A DNA stretch of 64,000 nt from FEN-1297 sp964498065 (GTDB taxonomy: Bacteria; Bacteroidota; Ignavibacteria; Ignavibacteriales; Ignavibacteriaceae). Positions within the stretch are counted from its first letter, which is position 1. Each line of letters begins with the position of its first letter. The translations under genes were made by a program, and so were the position numbers. Of this stretch, positions 8,856 through 17,498 are shown piece after piece. The notes beneath the pieces were generated by a model. The model had not been told where the DNA came from. It ran no database searches and was given only the letters and a program-made list of their open reading frames with translations. The DNA is taken from the NCBI GenBank assembly GCA_964498065.1, contig CAZCFZ010000019.1:1-64000 (forward strand). Direction: 5' to 3'.

Positions 8856-11833
8856 CTTAATTTCCTAAGTTTCGTTATTGCTTCTTTACCGTATTCGTCC
8901 CCCCTATGCTTGGTAAATACTATCCTGTACATTTCTTTGGCTTTAGCGTTATCTTTTAATTTTACATAGCAATCACCAAGTTTTAAATAAGATTTTGTAA
9001 CCCATTCATCAAATGCAGGGAAAATTGTTCCAACTCTTACAAAAGCGGTAATTGCATCATTGTAATCTTTTTGATTGAAAAGAGCAATTCCGTAATAATA
9101 TTGAGCTTGAGCGCCGATCTCGTCTGTTCTATTCTGAGCAAGATCCTGGAAGTACGGTTTAGCCGCATCATATTGTTTTGCCGCAATTGAAATTAAGCCC
9201 AGCTCTAATTTCGATTTTTCGGCAAAAATAGTCTCATTATAATTCTGTATAATTTGGTTGAATACATTTGCAGCATCATTCGGATCTTTCTTATTAATAT
9301 AAGTCATCCCTTCATTAAACATAATTTCGGGAAATCTTAATTTATTCGGTAGAATTTTTAATGCATTATTGTAAATATTAATTGCAGCATCATAATTCTT
9401 TTTAGCATTATAAATATTTCCCAATTCAATTACCGCAGCTGAGGATGATTCACTTTCGGGGAAAGAAGTAAAAACCTTAGTGAAATTTTCTATTGCAATA
9501 TTATCTTGTTTTAAATTTTCTGCGCTTTTACCGATCCAATAATAAGCCTGCGGAATTAACTTGCTGTTAGGAAATGCAGTAATAAAATCCTGGTAGCTGG
9601 ATTCGGCTTGTTTATAATTTCCGTTGCTGTAATAAATATCTCCCTTTTTATAAAAAATTTGATCGGTATAACTTAAACTCGGATTTTGTTTTATAAATTG
9701 ATTAATAAATTTAATTGCTTTTTCGGGATGCCCCTGCGCTACATAGCTGTCTTGAATACCGTTTACTGCATCAAAAATATGATTAGAACCCGGATATTTT
9801 AAAAGCACCTGCTGGTAACTGGAAATTGCCGAATCATAATTTGCAAGATTATAATAGCAGTCGCCAATGGAATAATAGATAAGCGAACCTATGGAAGAAT
9901 TAGGATATACAGATAAAACATTTCTATATTTTAATATAGCAGTATTGTAGTTGCCTTGCTGAAAATAAATCCAGCCGATCACATACAAAGATTTGTCGGC
10001 ATATTCGGAACCGGGAAATTTTTCCTGAAGTGTTTTGAATTCATTTATAGCCTGCCTGGGCTCATTAGCTCTGAAGAGAGCCTGTGCATACTGATAATAA
10101 TCATAAGGATTATTAAGAGCATGCTTGTTAGCCTGCATAATCTCCTGATAAATTCTGCTTGAAGCAGCAAAATTTTTAACGGCATAATAACTATCAGCTA
10201 ATCTAAATTTAGCATCCAACGCCCTTTCACTGCGGGGGAATCTTTTTAAATATTCTCTAAATTCCTTTATCGCACTTTCAAATTCATTTAAATTGAAATA
10301 ACAATATGCCTTACCGTATAAAGCCATACCTGCCAATTCATTATCACGGTTTAAATCGACTTTACTATATCTTTCAATAGCATCCCTGTATTTTTTCTGT
10401 GAATAATAACTTTCAGCCATATAAAAATTAATTTTATTTTTCTCAAAATTAGGGTCTTGAAAGCTTATATTTGAAAGATTTGAGACGGCATCATTATAAT
10501 CGTGCAAATAATAATATGCGGCCCCCAATCCAAGCAAAGAATGATTAATTATATCCGATGTTATATCGGGAACTCTTAATGCATCTAGAAAATATTCTTT
10601 AGCAGTATTGTAGGCTTTCTTTTCTAATTGAATTTCTCCCAGTACTTCAAACGATTTGGCCCTAACCATATTGTCGGAATTCTCTATCGAGCTTTGCAGA
10701 TATTTTACAGCCAGATTATATTGTTTATTATTAAAATATAGAAGCCCCAGCTGGTATTGTACCCCCTTCATCAAATTACTGTTGGGATATTTCTTTAGAA
10801 ACTCCTGATAAATATTAAAAGCTTCGGTTCCATGTCCTGCATATCTTTTTGATTCTGCTTTCCAATAAAACGAATTAACTGCAATACTGTCGGTCCCTTC
10901 AGATAAATCATTAAAAATTCTATATGCATCATCGTATTGCCCGGCTTGAAAATATGTCCATGCTAATCCATATTTAGAATCTTTAACCTCGTTTGAAGTG
11001 GGGTATCTTCTAATTATTTCAAGAAATGTACTTTCAGCTTTGGTATAATTTTTTAACCTGTAATATGAATTTGCAAGCAGGTAGAGGCTCTGCGAATACA
11101 CCTCCTCAGGTAAGTTCTTTAAAGTCGGATCGTTTAATTCAATAACGGCAGAATCATATTCTTTTAATTTAAAATAACAAACTCCTATTCTAATATGAGC
11201 AGCCGAGACTAACGGGCTATCGCTGTGGTAAGATAATAAATTGTCGTAATATTTGGCTGCATTTTTATAATCAGCCAGATTTTCATAAATGGATGCCAAG
11301 GTAAAAATTGAATAATCAATATATTTGTTATCCGGGTGGTTGGTAATTACATCTTTAAAAAATAAGATAGCATCTTGAAGCCGGTTTTCTTTTGAATATG
11401 TTTTCCCGATCCAGTACATTGCCGAACCGGCATATGAACTTTCGGGATAGTCTTCAAGTAATTCTTTCAATCTGCTTCGGCTTTTTTCAAAATCATTCTG
11501 TTGAAAATAAATTAAACCAAGATTGTACAATGCATGATCTCTAAAACCGGACCAAGAAAAATGATTGACAAAAAACTCAAATCCTGCAGCTGCAGCGCTG
11601 TAATCGCCGAGTTTCATCATTGCATCGGATGAATAGTATTTTGCGGTTGCATACAAACCGTCTGTAATTTTGTATATTGAAAAGAATTTTTGAAAAAGAG
11701 AATTTGCCAGAGCATAATTGTGAGATTCATATGCATTCATTGCTTCGGCATATTTTTGCGCAGTAGTTTGTGCATTAATATTAAATGATAATACTACCGA
11801 GATAATTGAAACCAATAAAAATTTGTTTTTCAT
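8852..11833 (-). CDS. large periplasmic tetratricopeptide-repeat protein
   Basis: A signal peptide (about 1-21) leads into a solenoid of more than 20 TPR units that fills nearly all 993 residues. Recurrent signatures include ALYNLGLIYFQQNDFEKSRSRL, YWIGKTYSKENRLQDAILFF and YYSIGDCYYNLANYDSAISSY. Spacing near 34-36 residues is regular, with many PNS or PES turns like those of YbgF/CpoB and BamD-type TPRs. Such proteins scaffold envelope complexes. The gene abuts the DUF92 gene upstream with no spacer and overlaps the barrel gene downstream, so it probably supplies the periplasmic partner of that barrel. No enzymatic domain is visible. Confidence 0.85.
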   Translation of the reverse strand: MKNKFLLVSIISVVLSFNINAQTTAQKYAEAMNAYESHNYALANSLFQKFFSIYKITDGLYATAKYYSSDAMMKLGDYSAAAAGFEFFVNHFSWSGFRDHALYNLGLIYFQQNDFEKSRSRLKELLEDYPESSYAGSAMYWIGKTYSKENRLQDAILFFKDVITNHPDNKYIDYSIFTLASIYENLADYKNAAKYYDNLLSYHSDSPLVSAAHIRIGVCYFKLKEYDSAVIELNDPTLKNLPEEVYSQSLYLLANSYYRLKNYTKAESTFLEIIRRYPTSNEVKDSKYGLAWTYFQAGQYDDAYRIFNDLSEGTDSIAVNSFYWKAESKRYAGHGTEAFNIYQEFLKKYPNSNLMKGVQYQLGLLYFNNKQYNLAVKYLQSSIENSDNMVRAKSFEVLGEIQLEKKAYNTAKEYFLDALRVPDITSDIINHSLLGLGAAYYYLHDYNDAVSNLSNISFQDPNFEKNKINFYMAESYYSQKKYRDAIERYSKVDLNRDNELAGMALYGKAYCYFNLNEFESAIKEFREYLKRFPRSERALDAKFRLADSYYAVKNFAASSRIYQEIMQANKHALNNPYDYYQYAQALFRANEPRQAINEFKTLQEKFPGSEYADKSLYVIGWIYFQQGNYNTAILKYRNVLSVYPNSSIGSLIYYSIGDCYYNLANYDSAISSYQQVLLKYPGSNHIFDAVNGIQDSYVAQGHPEKAIKFINQFIKQNPSLSYTDQIFYKKGDIYYSNGNYKQAESSYQDFITAFPNSKLIPQAYYWIGKSAENLKQDNIAIENFTKVFTSFPESESSSAAVIELGNIYNAKKNYDAAINIYNNALKILPNKLRFPEIMFNEGMTYINKKDPNDAANVFNQIIQNYNETIFAEKSKLELGLISIAAKQYDAAKPYFQDLAQNRTDEIGAQAQYYYGIALFNQKDYNDAITAFVRVGTIFPAFDEWVTKSYLKLGDCYVKLKDNAKAKEMYRIVFTKHRGDEYGKEAITKLRKLR

Positions 11834-13255
11834 TTAAACCCTAAATAAACTTTTTACAGGAATAAAAAATATTCCCCCTGCAATGCTGGTTATAAAATTT
11901 ACTATATCATTATCTATCCAAGTTAAACCTTTATAACGGATACTTGATTGATTACAATGATTTTCTCTTTCAGTAATTTTTCCGCAAATTCTACATTTAA
12001 ATTGAGATTGCAAAGATGCTCCAAGGACGCTGTCAATAATACTTCCCAATACTCCCGAAATTGTTACAATTAGAATAAAATTAAAATAATTCCAATTAAT
12101 CCAACTTAACGATGATATCGGAATAATAAAAGCGCCTAATATTGCTCCAAACATTCCGATGGAAGATATACCTCCCGACCTGCCTTGATCGATGGTTTTT
12201 AAATTCAAAATATTAATAGTTTTTGTTTTCCATAATGTACCGATTTCAGTAGCCCATGTATCTGCACAAACAGCGGCAAGAGATGAGACGTAAACGTAAT
12301 ATAAAAGTTCCGACGGAAAAATTTGATAAAGCATCATTAAAGCTGCTCCAAATCCGCCGTTTGCTAAAACCTGGGAATTGTCTCTTATTTCCGATTTTTC
12401 AAAAAAATTATCAACATCACGATTTATTTTCTTTCTAATTTTAGACAAGATACTGGAAAGAACGAAAAAAGCCAGTATAGGGATTGTCCATTTAACACCG
12501 CCGAGACCAAAAATAAAAACAGCAATAACAAATTGGGCAATACTTCCTCTAAAAGTAAGTAGTTTATAATAAAATGATATGACAGCAGTCATTAGAGCGA
12601 AAAACATTCCTATTGAAAAATTTAGAATTATTAAATTGCTGCTGTTAATAAATAAGATGTAAATAAGATAGCTGAAGAGAAATGGAAGGATGAAACTTTC
12701 CAGCTCTATTTTTAGCATTTCCGGGATCAATGTTATTATAATAGATATTTCGAACGGTATTAGAAAATTAATAATCGAAAATTCTCTTATACTTTTTAAA
12801 TCCAATTTAAAATAGTAAATTGAAAAAATCAGTAATAGAAACATCGTAGTAAATAATATTATCGGTTCCAAATAGTTTTGGAAGAAATTGGGAAATTTTT
12901 TAGATCCTTTTTTCAATTTTTCAGAAATATAATAAGTAAACCCGCTCCCTAACCCGATTATCAAAAATGTATAATCAACTATGTATTTATACTTATTTTG
13001 AAATATCAATATCAAAATAAAATAGGAAAGGATATAAACTAATATTTCCGGGATGAAGACTTTCCCTAATTTAGACTTTCCCCTTTTTTTAAATGCCGAA
13101 TAGAGGAGTACAAAAACCAGTATTGGAATATATTCCAGAGGAGAATTATTTTTTATCAAAATTGTGCTAAAGCAGATTACAATACCAAAATACAGTCTGA
13201 ATATTCCCTGATCCGATACAATAATTGATGTATTATTTCTAAATTTTGCCGGCAA
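11834..13255 (-). CDS. DUF92 family integral membrane protein with extra N-terminal membrane half
   Basis: The C-terminal half (about 225-473) matches the DUF92/TIGR00297 family: a GSIAQFVIAVFIFGLGGVKW helix, RDNSQVLANGGFGA, CADTWATEIG, GRSGGISSIGMFG and IDSVLGASLQ. Plant VTE6, a phytyl-phosphate kinase, belongs to this family, so an isoprenoid-phosphate kinase role is possible. The first 220 residues add about six membrane helices. Typical DUF92 proteins are near 250 residues, so this one is roughly doubled. A cysteine cluster near 415-435 (CRICGKITERENHC) may bind metal. The start is TTG with no ATG nearby. It is the first gene of the leftward run and ends one base before the TPR gene. Confidence 0.75.
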   Translation of the reverse strand: MPAKFRNNTSIIVSDQGIFRLYFGIVICFSTILIKNNSPLEYIPILVFVLLYSAFKKRGKSKLGKVFIPEILVYILSYFILILIFQNKYKYIVDYTFLIIGLGSGFTYYISEKLKKGSKKFPNFFQNYLEPIILFTTMFLLLIFSIYYFKLDLKSIREFSIINFLIPFEISIIITLIPEMLKIELESFILPFLFSYLIYILFINSSNLIILNFSIGMFFALMTAVISFYYKLLTFRGSIAQFVIAVFIFGLGGVKWTIPILAFFVLSSILSKIRKKINRDVDNFFEKSEIRDNSQVLANGGFGAALMMLYQIFPSELLYYVYVSSLAAVCADTWATEIGTLWKTKTINILNLKTIDQGRSGGISSIGMFGAILGAFIIPISSLSWINWNYFNFILIVTISGVLGSIIDSVLGASLQSQFKCRICGKITERENHCNQSSIRYKGLTWIDNDIVNFITSIAGGIFFIPVKSLFRV

Positions 13256-13471
13256 TATCTTAATTAAATAAATTTTTACAAAATAAATACAATTATTAAG
13301 TGGAAATATAAATTTTTAACTTTCTTAATGTCAAGTAAATCAATCAAATATGTAACATCGTTTAAAGAAATTTATTAAATCATTGAACTTTAGATATTTT
13401 TTATTTAATTATGCAATATTATTTTTTAAATCTATATTAAATAGAACTTGAATTCATTTAAAGGTAAATAA

Positions 13472-14074
13472 ATGAAAAAAAATACAGGCTTAATTATTCT
13501 AGTCTCTTTTCTTCTCCTCTTTTCATTTAATGTAAGCGCACAAACTATACGGCTTGGTCTCGGAGGAGGACTTACTTCAATTACATCACCTAACTATTAT
13601 ACGGATAATATTTCTAACGGCGGATACGGATTTAAGGATAACTATCACCTGGGTTTGATTGCAAAACTTAATCTACCTTTGCTGCCGATAACACCGGCTC
13701 TATTTATAGATTACCATTACTTAACTAGTAGCGGACAGCTCGATACCGTAGCAGTATCTTTGTCTCAAAAAATCTTTTCCATCGGAATTGAAGGCGAATG
13801 GAATTTTTTACCTTTACCGGTCATTAAACCGTATCTTTTAGTAAATGTTGCCATGAATAGCTTTGGGCAATTACAGTTAAGTACTACTAATCAAATTTAC
13901 GGTCAAAAAAGTTTTACCAGGTTTGGTGCAGGAGTCGGCGTAGGCAGCGTAATATCTGTTATTCCTTCTATGGATTTGGATTTAAGTGCGAAATATAATT
14001 TTATGAATCTGATGGGGAGAGGTGATGAAGGAAAAATAAATTCTTTTACTTTAAATTTATTAATATTATTCTAA
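13472..14074 (+). CDS. outer-membrane beta-barrel protein, OmpA/OmpW-like fold
   Basis: A signal peptide (about 1-23, ending NVSAQ) precedes 177 residues of alternating beta strands and glycine-rich turns. Examples are IRLGLGGGLTSI, YHLGLIAKLNLPLL, GIEGEWNFLPL and RFGAGVGVGSVI. The chain ends FTLNLLILF with an aromatic last residue, as expected for an eight-stranded barrel. No specific family is assigned. It is a single gene with its own 216-base upstream region shared divergently with the DUF92 gene. The AGGT sequence seven bases before the ATG may serve as a weak ribosome-binding site. Confidence 0.7.
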   Translation: MKKNTGLIILVSFLLLFSFNVSAQTIRLGLGGGLTSITSPNYYTDNISNGGYGFKDNYHLGLIAKLNLPLLPITPALFIDYHYLTSSGQLDTVAVSLSQKIFSIGIEGEWNFLPLPVIKPYLLVNVAMNSFGQLQLSTTNQIYGQKSFTRFGAGVGVGSVISVIPSMDLDLSAKYNFMNLMGRGDEGKINSFTLNLLILF

Positions 14075-14163
14075 ATTCTAATAATATTATACTTTTCAAG
14101 AGCCATTAACTTAATTTCAAATTATATTGATTAAGAGATCTTCTCATAACTTCATCCCGAAAT

Positions 14164-14186
14164 AAAAAACCCCCGCAAAGCGAGGG
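14164..14186 (-). terminator. rho-independent terminator of the TPR gene
   Basis: Read on the minus strand, CCCTCGC-TTT-GCGGGGG forms a seven-pair stem (one G-U pair) with a three-base loop. It is followed directly by six T residues. It lies 20 bases past the stop of the leftward TPR gene, the ideal position for its terminator. Confidence 0.9.
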
Positions 14187-14208
14187 TCTTAACTAAGAAG
14201 AGGATACT

Positions 14209-14973
14209 TTATTTCAAAGCAGTCAGCTCATATTCCGCTAATTTTTTGTAATTAGGATCCGTCTTTGCTTGATCAAACATTTCTTTAGCTTTTTCTTTAT
14301 TGCCTTTATTTTTATAAGCTACGCCCATATAGTAATAAGGACCGCCTTTACCAATAGTTGATCTATATTTTAATGCTTCTTGTGCGTTTTCAAGCGACTT
14401 ATCATAGTTCCCCATATCTGAATATGTTTTGGCCAGGGCTAAATATGCGGCGTCATAGTTGCTGTACTCGGTAGCTTTTGTAAAATCATCTACGGCTTTT
14501 TTTGTGTTTCCGTCATTATTAGCCTCATTTCCCATTTTAGCATATACTAAAGAAAGATTTTTCTTTATTTTATTTTTCACATTATCACTTTTAGCGGCAG
14601 CAAGAACTTTTTCAAAATTCGAAGCAGCTTCCGGATATTTACCCATTGCAAAAAAGACACCGCCCAATGCATTAAAACCAGCCTCAAAATCAGGTTTTAA
14701 TTTGAGACACTGCTCAAATGAATTCTTGGAATCATCAAGCTTACCGGACATTTTAAGTGCCACACCACGCTGATAATAAATGCGAAAGTCCTCTTCAATT
14801 TTTAAAGCTTGATCGTAATTCTTAATCGCATTGTCGTAATTACCTTCCTTCAACATCTTATTGCCCTCATTATATAACTTGGCAGCTTCCGGTTTCATTT
14901 CTTGTCCAAAAGCTGTACTTAACGCAATAAATATGAAAAATAGACAATAAGTTAGAGTTTTTATTTTTCTCAT
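14209..14973 (-). CDS. secreted tetratricopeptide-repeat protein
   Basis: The 254-residue product has a signal peptide (about 1-23, ending AFGQ) and then five to six TPR units. These include AAKLYNEGNKMLKEGNYDNAIKN, FRIYYQRGVALKMSGKLDDS, EAGFNALGGVFFAMGKYPEAA and GPYYYMGVAYKNKGNKEKAKEM. It is expected to sit in the periplasm or on the inner face of the outer membrane as a protein-interaction scaffold. It is a single-gene transcription unit that ends at a strong terminator. The tRNA-Leu gene is upstream on the same strand. Specific partners cannot be inferred. Confidence 0.8.
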   Translation of the reverse strand: MRKIKTLTYCLFFIFIALSTAFGQEMKPEAAKLYNEGNKMLKEGNYDNAIKNYDQALKIEEDFRIYYQRGVALKMSGKLDDSKNSFEQCLKLKPDFEAGFNALGGVFFAMGKYPEAASNFEKVLAAAKSDNVKNKIKKNLSLVYAKMGNEANNDGNTKKAVDDFTKATEYSNYDAAYLALAKTYSDMGNYDKSLENAQEALKYRSTIGKGGPYYYMGVAYKNKGNKEKAKEMFDQAKTDPNYKKLAEYELTALK

Positions 14974-15013
14974 AAGTATCTCCCTTTATATATGGTTGGT
15001 TAATTAATTCTAG

Positions 15014-15097
15014 TGCGGAAGACGGGACTTGAACCCGTACGCCAATTAAGGCACTACCCCCTCAAAGTAGCGTGTATACCAATTTCACCACTTCCGC
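15014..15097 (-). tRNA. tRNA-Leu (anticodon GAG)
   Basis: Read on the minus strand, the acceptor arms GCGGAAG and CTTCCGC pair fully. A D-arm (GTGAAATTGGTATACAC) follows. The anticodon arm is CTACT-TTGAGGG-GGTAG with anticodon GAG. A long class II variable arm is present, and the T-arm contains GGTTCAAGTCC. The discriminator base is A, as required for leucine. The CCA end is not encoded and must be added post-transcriptionally. At 84 bases the length is normal for tRNA-Leu. Confidence 0.97.
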
Positions 15098-15197
15098 GAA
15101 AATTAAAGTGAAAAAATACCTTTGTTTCTAAAAAAAATCAATTCTTGGCAACCGTTTTTAGCAATATATTTTAAAGTTGATTGAAAATCAACCAAAT

Positions 15198-15680
15198 TTA
15201 CTGCCTCCGTTTCATTCTTTCTCTGAATAAAAGATTTCTTATTTCTTCTCTAAATCTTTTTTCAAATACCAAGAGTTTAGATATTTGTTGATAGGTTAGT
15301 ATATCCGGCAGAGAATTTATAAATTTTTGTTTGGATTTTATAATTTGATTTTCCAAATCGAAGTATTGATTTATCATATTTTTAAGATCGGTATCGCTGG
15401 TTTTCCCGTTTTGTAACGCTTTCTCCATTTTATTGATTAATTCATTTTCCTCATTATATAATTTAAATTGTTCACTTTTAAATTTTGCTCTTCTTGCAAA
15501 AAATCTCAGTGTAGTTTCTTCATTCATACCTAATGCATCGATCAATTTTATTTTTTCCAGCTCTTCTATTTTTTTCATAGGTCCCTTATCCTGGTGTCTC
15601 ATCGGTTGACTAAAAACTACCAATGGAATAAATAATACTACAAAAAATGGAACTAATATCTTTTTCATATCTTTTCTCAT
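15198..15680 (-). CDS. Spy/CpxP-like periplasmic protein of an ECF sigma operon
   Basis: A signal peptide (about 1-24, ending VVFSQ) is followed by an almost entirely helical, highly charged chain. It resembles Spy/CpxP and heavy-metal-resistance proteins: LEKIKLIDALGMNEETTLRFFARRAKFK, LINKMEKAL and LPDILTYQQISKLLVFEKRF, with an LTxxQ-like core (LTYQQISKL). Such proteins act as periplasmic chaperones or stress sensors. Its start overlaps the stop of the upstream anti-sigma gene in a TAATG arrangement. An alternative start four codons later (MKKIL) gives a more conventional signal peptide. It is the third gene of the sigma operon, and a related gene lies divergently on the other side. Confidence 0.75.
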   Translation of the reverse strand: MRKDMKKILVPFFVVLFIPLVVFSQPMRHQDKGPMKKIEELEKIKLIDALGMNEETTLRFFARRAKFKSEQFKLYNEENELINKMEKALQNGKTSDTDLKNMINQYFDLENQIIKSKQKFINSLPDILTYQQISKLLVFEKRFREEIRNLLFRERMKRRQ

Positions 15681-16294
15681 TAGAAAATCTTTTTATGTAA
15701 AAGTTGATTATAAATTTCATTTGCCTCTTTCTGGTTTATTCCCTGCAGCATATTATTTAAATCGGTATTATTATCGGCAGAAAGATAATTAAAGCTTTGA
15801 GGGGATAAACTTAGAGCATTTGAAATCATCGCATTAAATACGGAGTCATATTTGGTGATTTCTTCATTCGATAAATCACCTAAATTCAGCTGGTTTGAAT
15901 CATTTCTTAATATTGAGGCAAAATAATTACTACTGTTCCGAGTAGTTTCTATTTTCGCCGGAGCAGCTACCTTCTTTACGCTCTTATTCGTAAAGGTAAA
16001 GAAAAAGACTACAATTACTGCTGCTATGGTAGTTACAGCAAAAGCTAATCTTGGAATTATCTTTAATCTTTTTCTTTCATCAATTCTTCCTCTTAATGTA
16101 GGAATCATCTGAGAGAAATAATCTTCCTCAACTGAAATATTTTTAAGTTCCGAAATCTCGTTCAGAAATTTTTTATAATATTCCAGTTCTTCCTGCAATG
16201 TCACCGAGTCTTTAAGCTCATTTTCAAAATCAAGCTTTTCCTCGTCGCTCATTTGATTATCCAGATAAAGGATAATTTTATCGTTAACTTTCAT
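15680..16294 (-). CDS. putative membrane anti-sigma factor
   Basis: The 204-residue product has a cytoplasmic N-terminal helical domain (DKIILYLDNQMSDEEKLDFENELKDS), which resembles the sigma-binding domain of anti-sigma factors. The zinc-binding His/Cys set of the zf-HC2 type is absent. One transmembrane helix (about 84-105) and a periplasmic tail of about 95 residues follow. It overlaps the upstream sigma gene by 11 bases and is coupled to the Spy-like gene downstream. Position and topology are the main evidence that it holds the ECF factor inactive until an envelope signal arrives. No sequence motif proves it. Confidence 0.75.
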   Translation of the reverse strand: MKVNDKIILYLDNQMSDEEKLDFENELKDSVTLQEELEYYKKFLNEISELKNISVEEDYFSQMIPTLRGRIDERKRLKIIPRLAFAVTTIAAVIVVFFFTFTNKSVKKVAAPAKIETTRNSSNYFASILRNDSNQLNLGDLSNEEITKYDSVFNAMISNALSLSPQSFNYLSADNNTDLNNMLQGINQKEANEIYNQLLHKKIF

Positions 16295-16838
16295 CGTTTT
16301 TCATAAGCTCCATAATCTTTTTAATTGCATGAAAGTAATTTGCTTTCAAGCCTCCTATACTGCCGCCCGTAATTTCTGCAATTTCTTCATAACTAAGTTC
16401 ATCAAAATTTCTCAAAATAAAAACTTCCCTTTGTTTCAAAGGAATTTTATTCAATACCTTATGAAGTTTGTCTAACTTTTCTTTTACTTCCAAATCCTTT
16501 ACCAAATCTTCTTTGCTCTTTAATCCTATTGTCTCATTATCTTCAAATGAAAAATACTGTCTTACATTTTTCTTCCTCAGAAAATTTATACATCGTGTGG
16601 AAGTAATCTTATAAATCCATGTATATAGCGAAGACTTAAATTGAAAATCTTTCATCTTATTATAAAGAACGATTAATACCTCCTGAGCTACTTCGTCGGC
16701 ATCTAAATGATTGCCTGTCATTCTTCTGGCATGCCAATAAATTTTTTGCTGATATTTAAGAACTATTTTATTAAATGCGCTCTCGTTACCTGCAATAAAA
16801 CTCTTAACCAGTTCAAAATCATTATTCGAATCGGTCAT
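16284..16838 (-). CDS. ECF-type RNA polymerase sigma-70 factor
   Basis: The product has 184 residues with sigma-70 region 2 (about 10-95: KYQQKIYWHARRMTGNHLDADEV, then YTWIYKITSTRCINFLRK). Region 4 (about 125-180) contains IPLKQREVFILRNFDELSYEEIA and a helix-turn-helix ending LKANYFHAIKKIM. There is no region 1 or 3, so it is a group 4 (ECF) factor. It heads an operon with an anti-sigma and a Spy-like protein. A second Spy-like gene lies divergently, and a mirrored promoter pair in the shared 122-base region suggests autoregulation. The likely role is envelope-stress response. Confidence 0.93.
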   Translation of the reverse strand: MTDSNNDFELVKSFIAGNESAFNKIVLKYQQKIYWHARRMTGNHLDADEVAQEVLIVLYNKMKDFQFKSSLYTWIYKITSTRCINFLRKKNVRQYFSFEDNETIGLKSKEDLVKDLEVKEKLDKLHKVLNKIPLKQREVFILRNFDELSYEEIAEITGGSIGGLKANYFHAIKKIMELMKNDES

Positions 16839-16859
16839 TACCTTATATTCTTTGTATTA

Positions 16860-16889
16860 TTTGACATTGTCGACAGAAAGAAGGTTTAA
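16860..16889 (+). promoter_or_regulatory. candidate ECF promoter driving the rightward Spy-like gene
   Basis: The element reads TTTGACATT, 14 bases, GGTTTAA. Exactly the same two boxes with the same spacing occur in mirror orientation on the other strand nearby. The layout fits a -35/-10 pair of an alternative sigma factor. It would give a leader of roughly 65 bases before the Spy-like ATG. Assignment to the adjacent ECF factor is an inference. Confidence 0.65.
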
Positions 16890-16897
16890 TTTTTTCT

Positions 16898-16927
16898 TTA
16901 AACCAAAATTACTCTGCAAATGTCAAA
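16898..16927 (-). promoter_or_regulatory. candidate autoregulatory ECF promoter of the sigma operon
   Basis: On the minus strand the sequence is TTTGACATT, 14 bases, GGTTTAA, identical in both boxes and spacing to the promoter facing the other way. It would start transcription roughly 50 bases before the sigma-factor ATG. The two -10-like boxes lie back to back, nine bases apart, so the two promoters compete for overlapping DNA. Confidence 0.65.
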
Positions 16928-16960
16928 ATACCAAAACCACTTAATTTTAAGGAGATAAAA

Positions 16961-17467
16961 ATGAAAAAGTCAATAGTATCAATAATTTTGGTTTTTAGTT
17001 TTACAATATTACTTACCGGCTTTAGTTATTCGCAGCAAATGAATTGGCAAAATAACAATCATCAAATGAGACAGAAAACAGGAATGACTGGCAGATTCAA
17101 TTTAATGAAAAAGCTAAACCTTACGGAACAGCAAAAGCAAAAATTTGCAGATTTAAGAATTTCATTTGAGAAAAGAATGGTTGACCTGAGAGCTGATCTT
17201 AAAAAGAACAAATTAGATTTACAGGCTTTAAGGGTTAACGGCAATTTTAATCGAAATGATGTAATTGCAACTGTTGAAAAAATAAATAAAAGTAAGGACG
17301 CTATTTCCATAGCTGTTGCAAATCATTTGCTTGATATGTATGAAGTGCTAACACCTGACCAGCAGAAAATTTGGAAAGAAAATGCTCCTAAATTCTGGGA
17401 TATGCACAAGCATTTCAGATCAATGAGAGGTCCAAATAGAATGGGACAAAGAGGAATGATGCGATAA
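16961..17467 (+). CDS. Spy/CpxP-like periplasmic chaperone
   Basis: A signal peptide (about 1-25, ending GFSYSQ) is followed by a Met/Gln/Asn-rich start. The Spy/CpxP fold comes next, with two LTxxQ motifs: LNLTEQQKQKFADLR (about 53) and VLTPDQQKIW (about 134). The C-terminus is rich in Met, Arg and Gly (MRGPNRMGQRGMMR) and could bind metal. An AAGGAG ribosome-binding site sits just upstream. It faces away from the ECF sigma operon, which carries its own Spy-like gene, and the two sides share mirrored promoters. It is therefore a probable direct target of that sigma factor. Confidence 0.85.
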   Translation: MKKSIVSIILVFSFTILLTGFSYSQQMNWQNNNHQMRQKTGMTGRFNLMKKLNLTEQQKQKFADLRISFEKRMVDLRADLKKNKLDLQALRVNGNFNRNDVIATVEKINKSKDAISIAVANHLLDMYEVLTPDQQKIWKENAPKFWDMHKHFRSMRGPNRMGQRGMMR

Positions 17468-17474
17468 TCTTTTG

Positions 17475-17498
17475 GCCCGGTTAATCCGGGCTTTTTTT
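17475..17498 (+). terminator. rho-independent terminator of the Spy-like gene
   Basis: GCCCGG and CCGGGC form a six-pair stem around a TTAAT loop. A run of seven T residues follows immediately. It begins eight bases after the Spy-like stop codon and ends at the last base of the convergent hypothetical gene. Confidence 0.93.
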
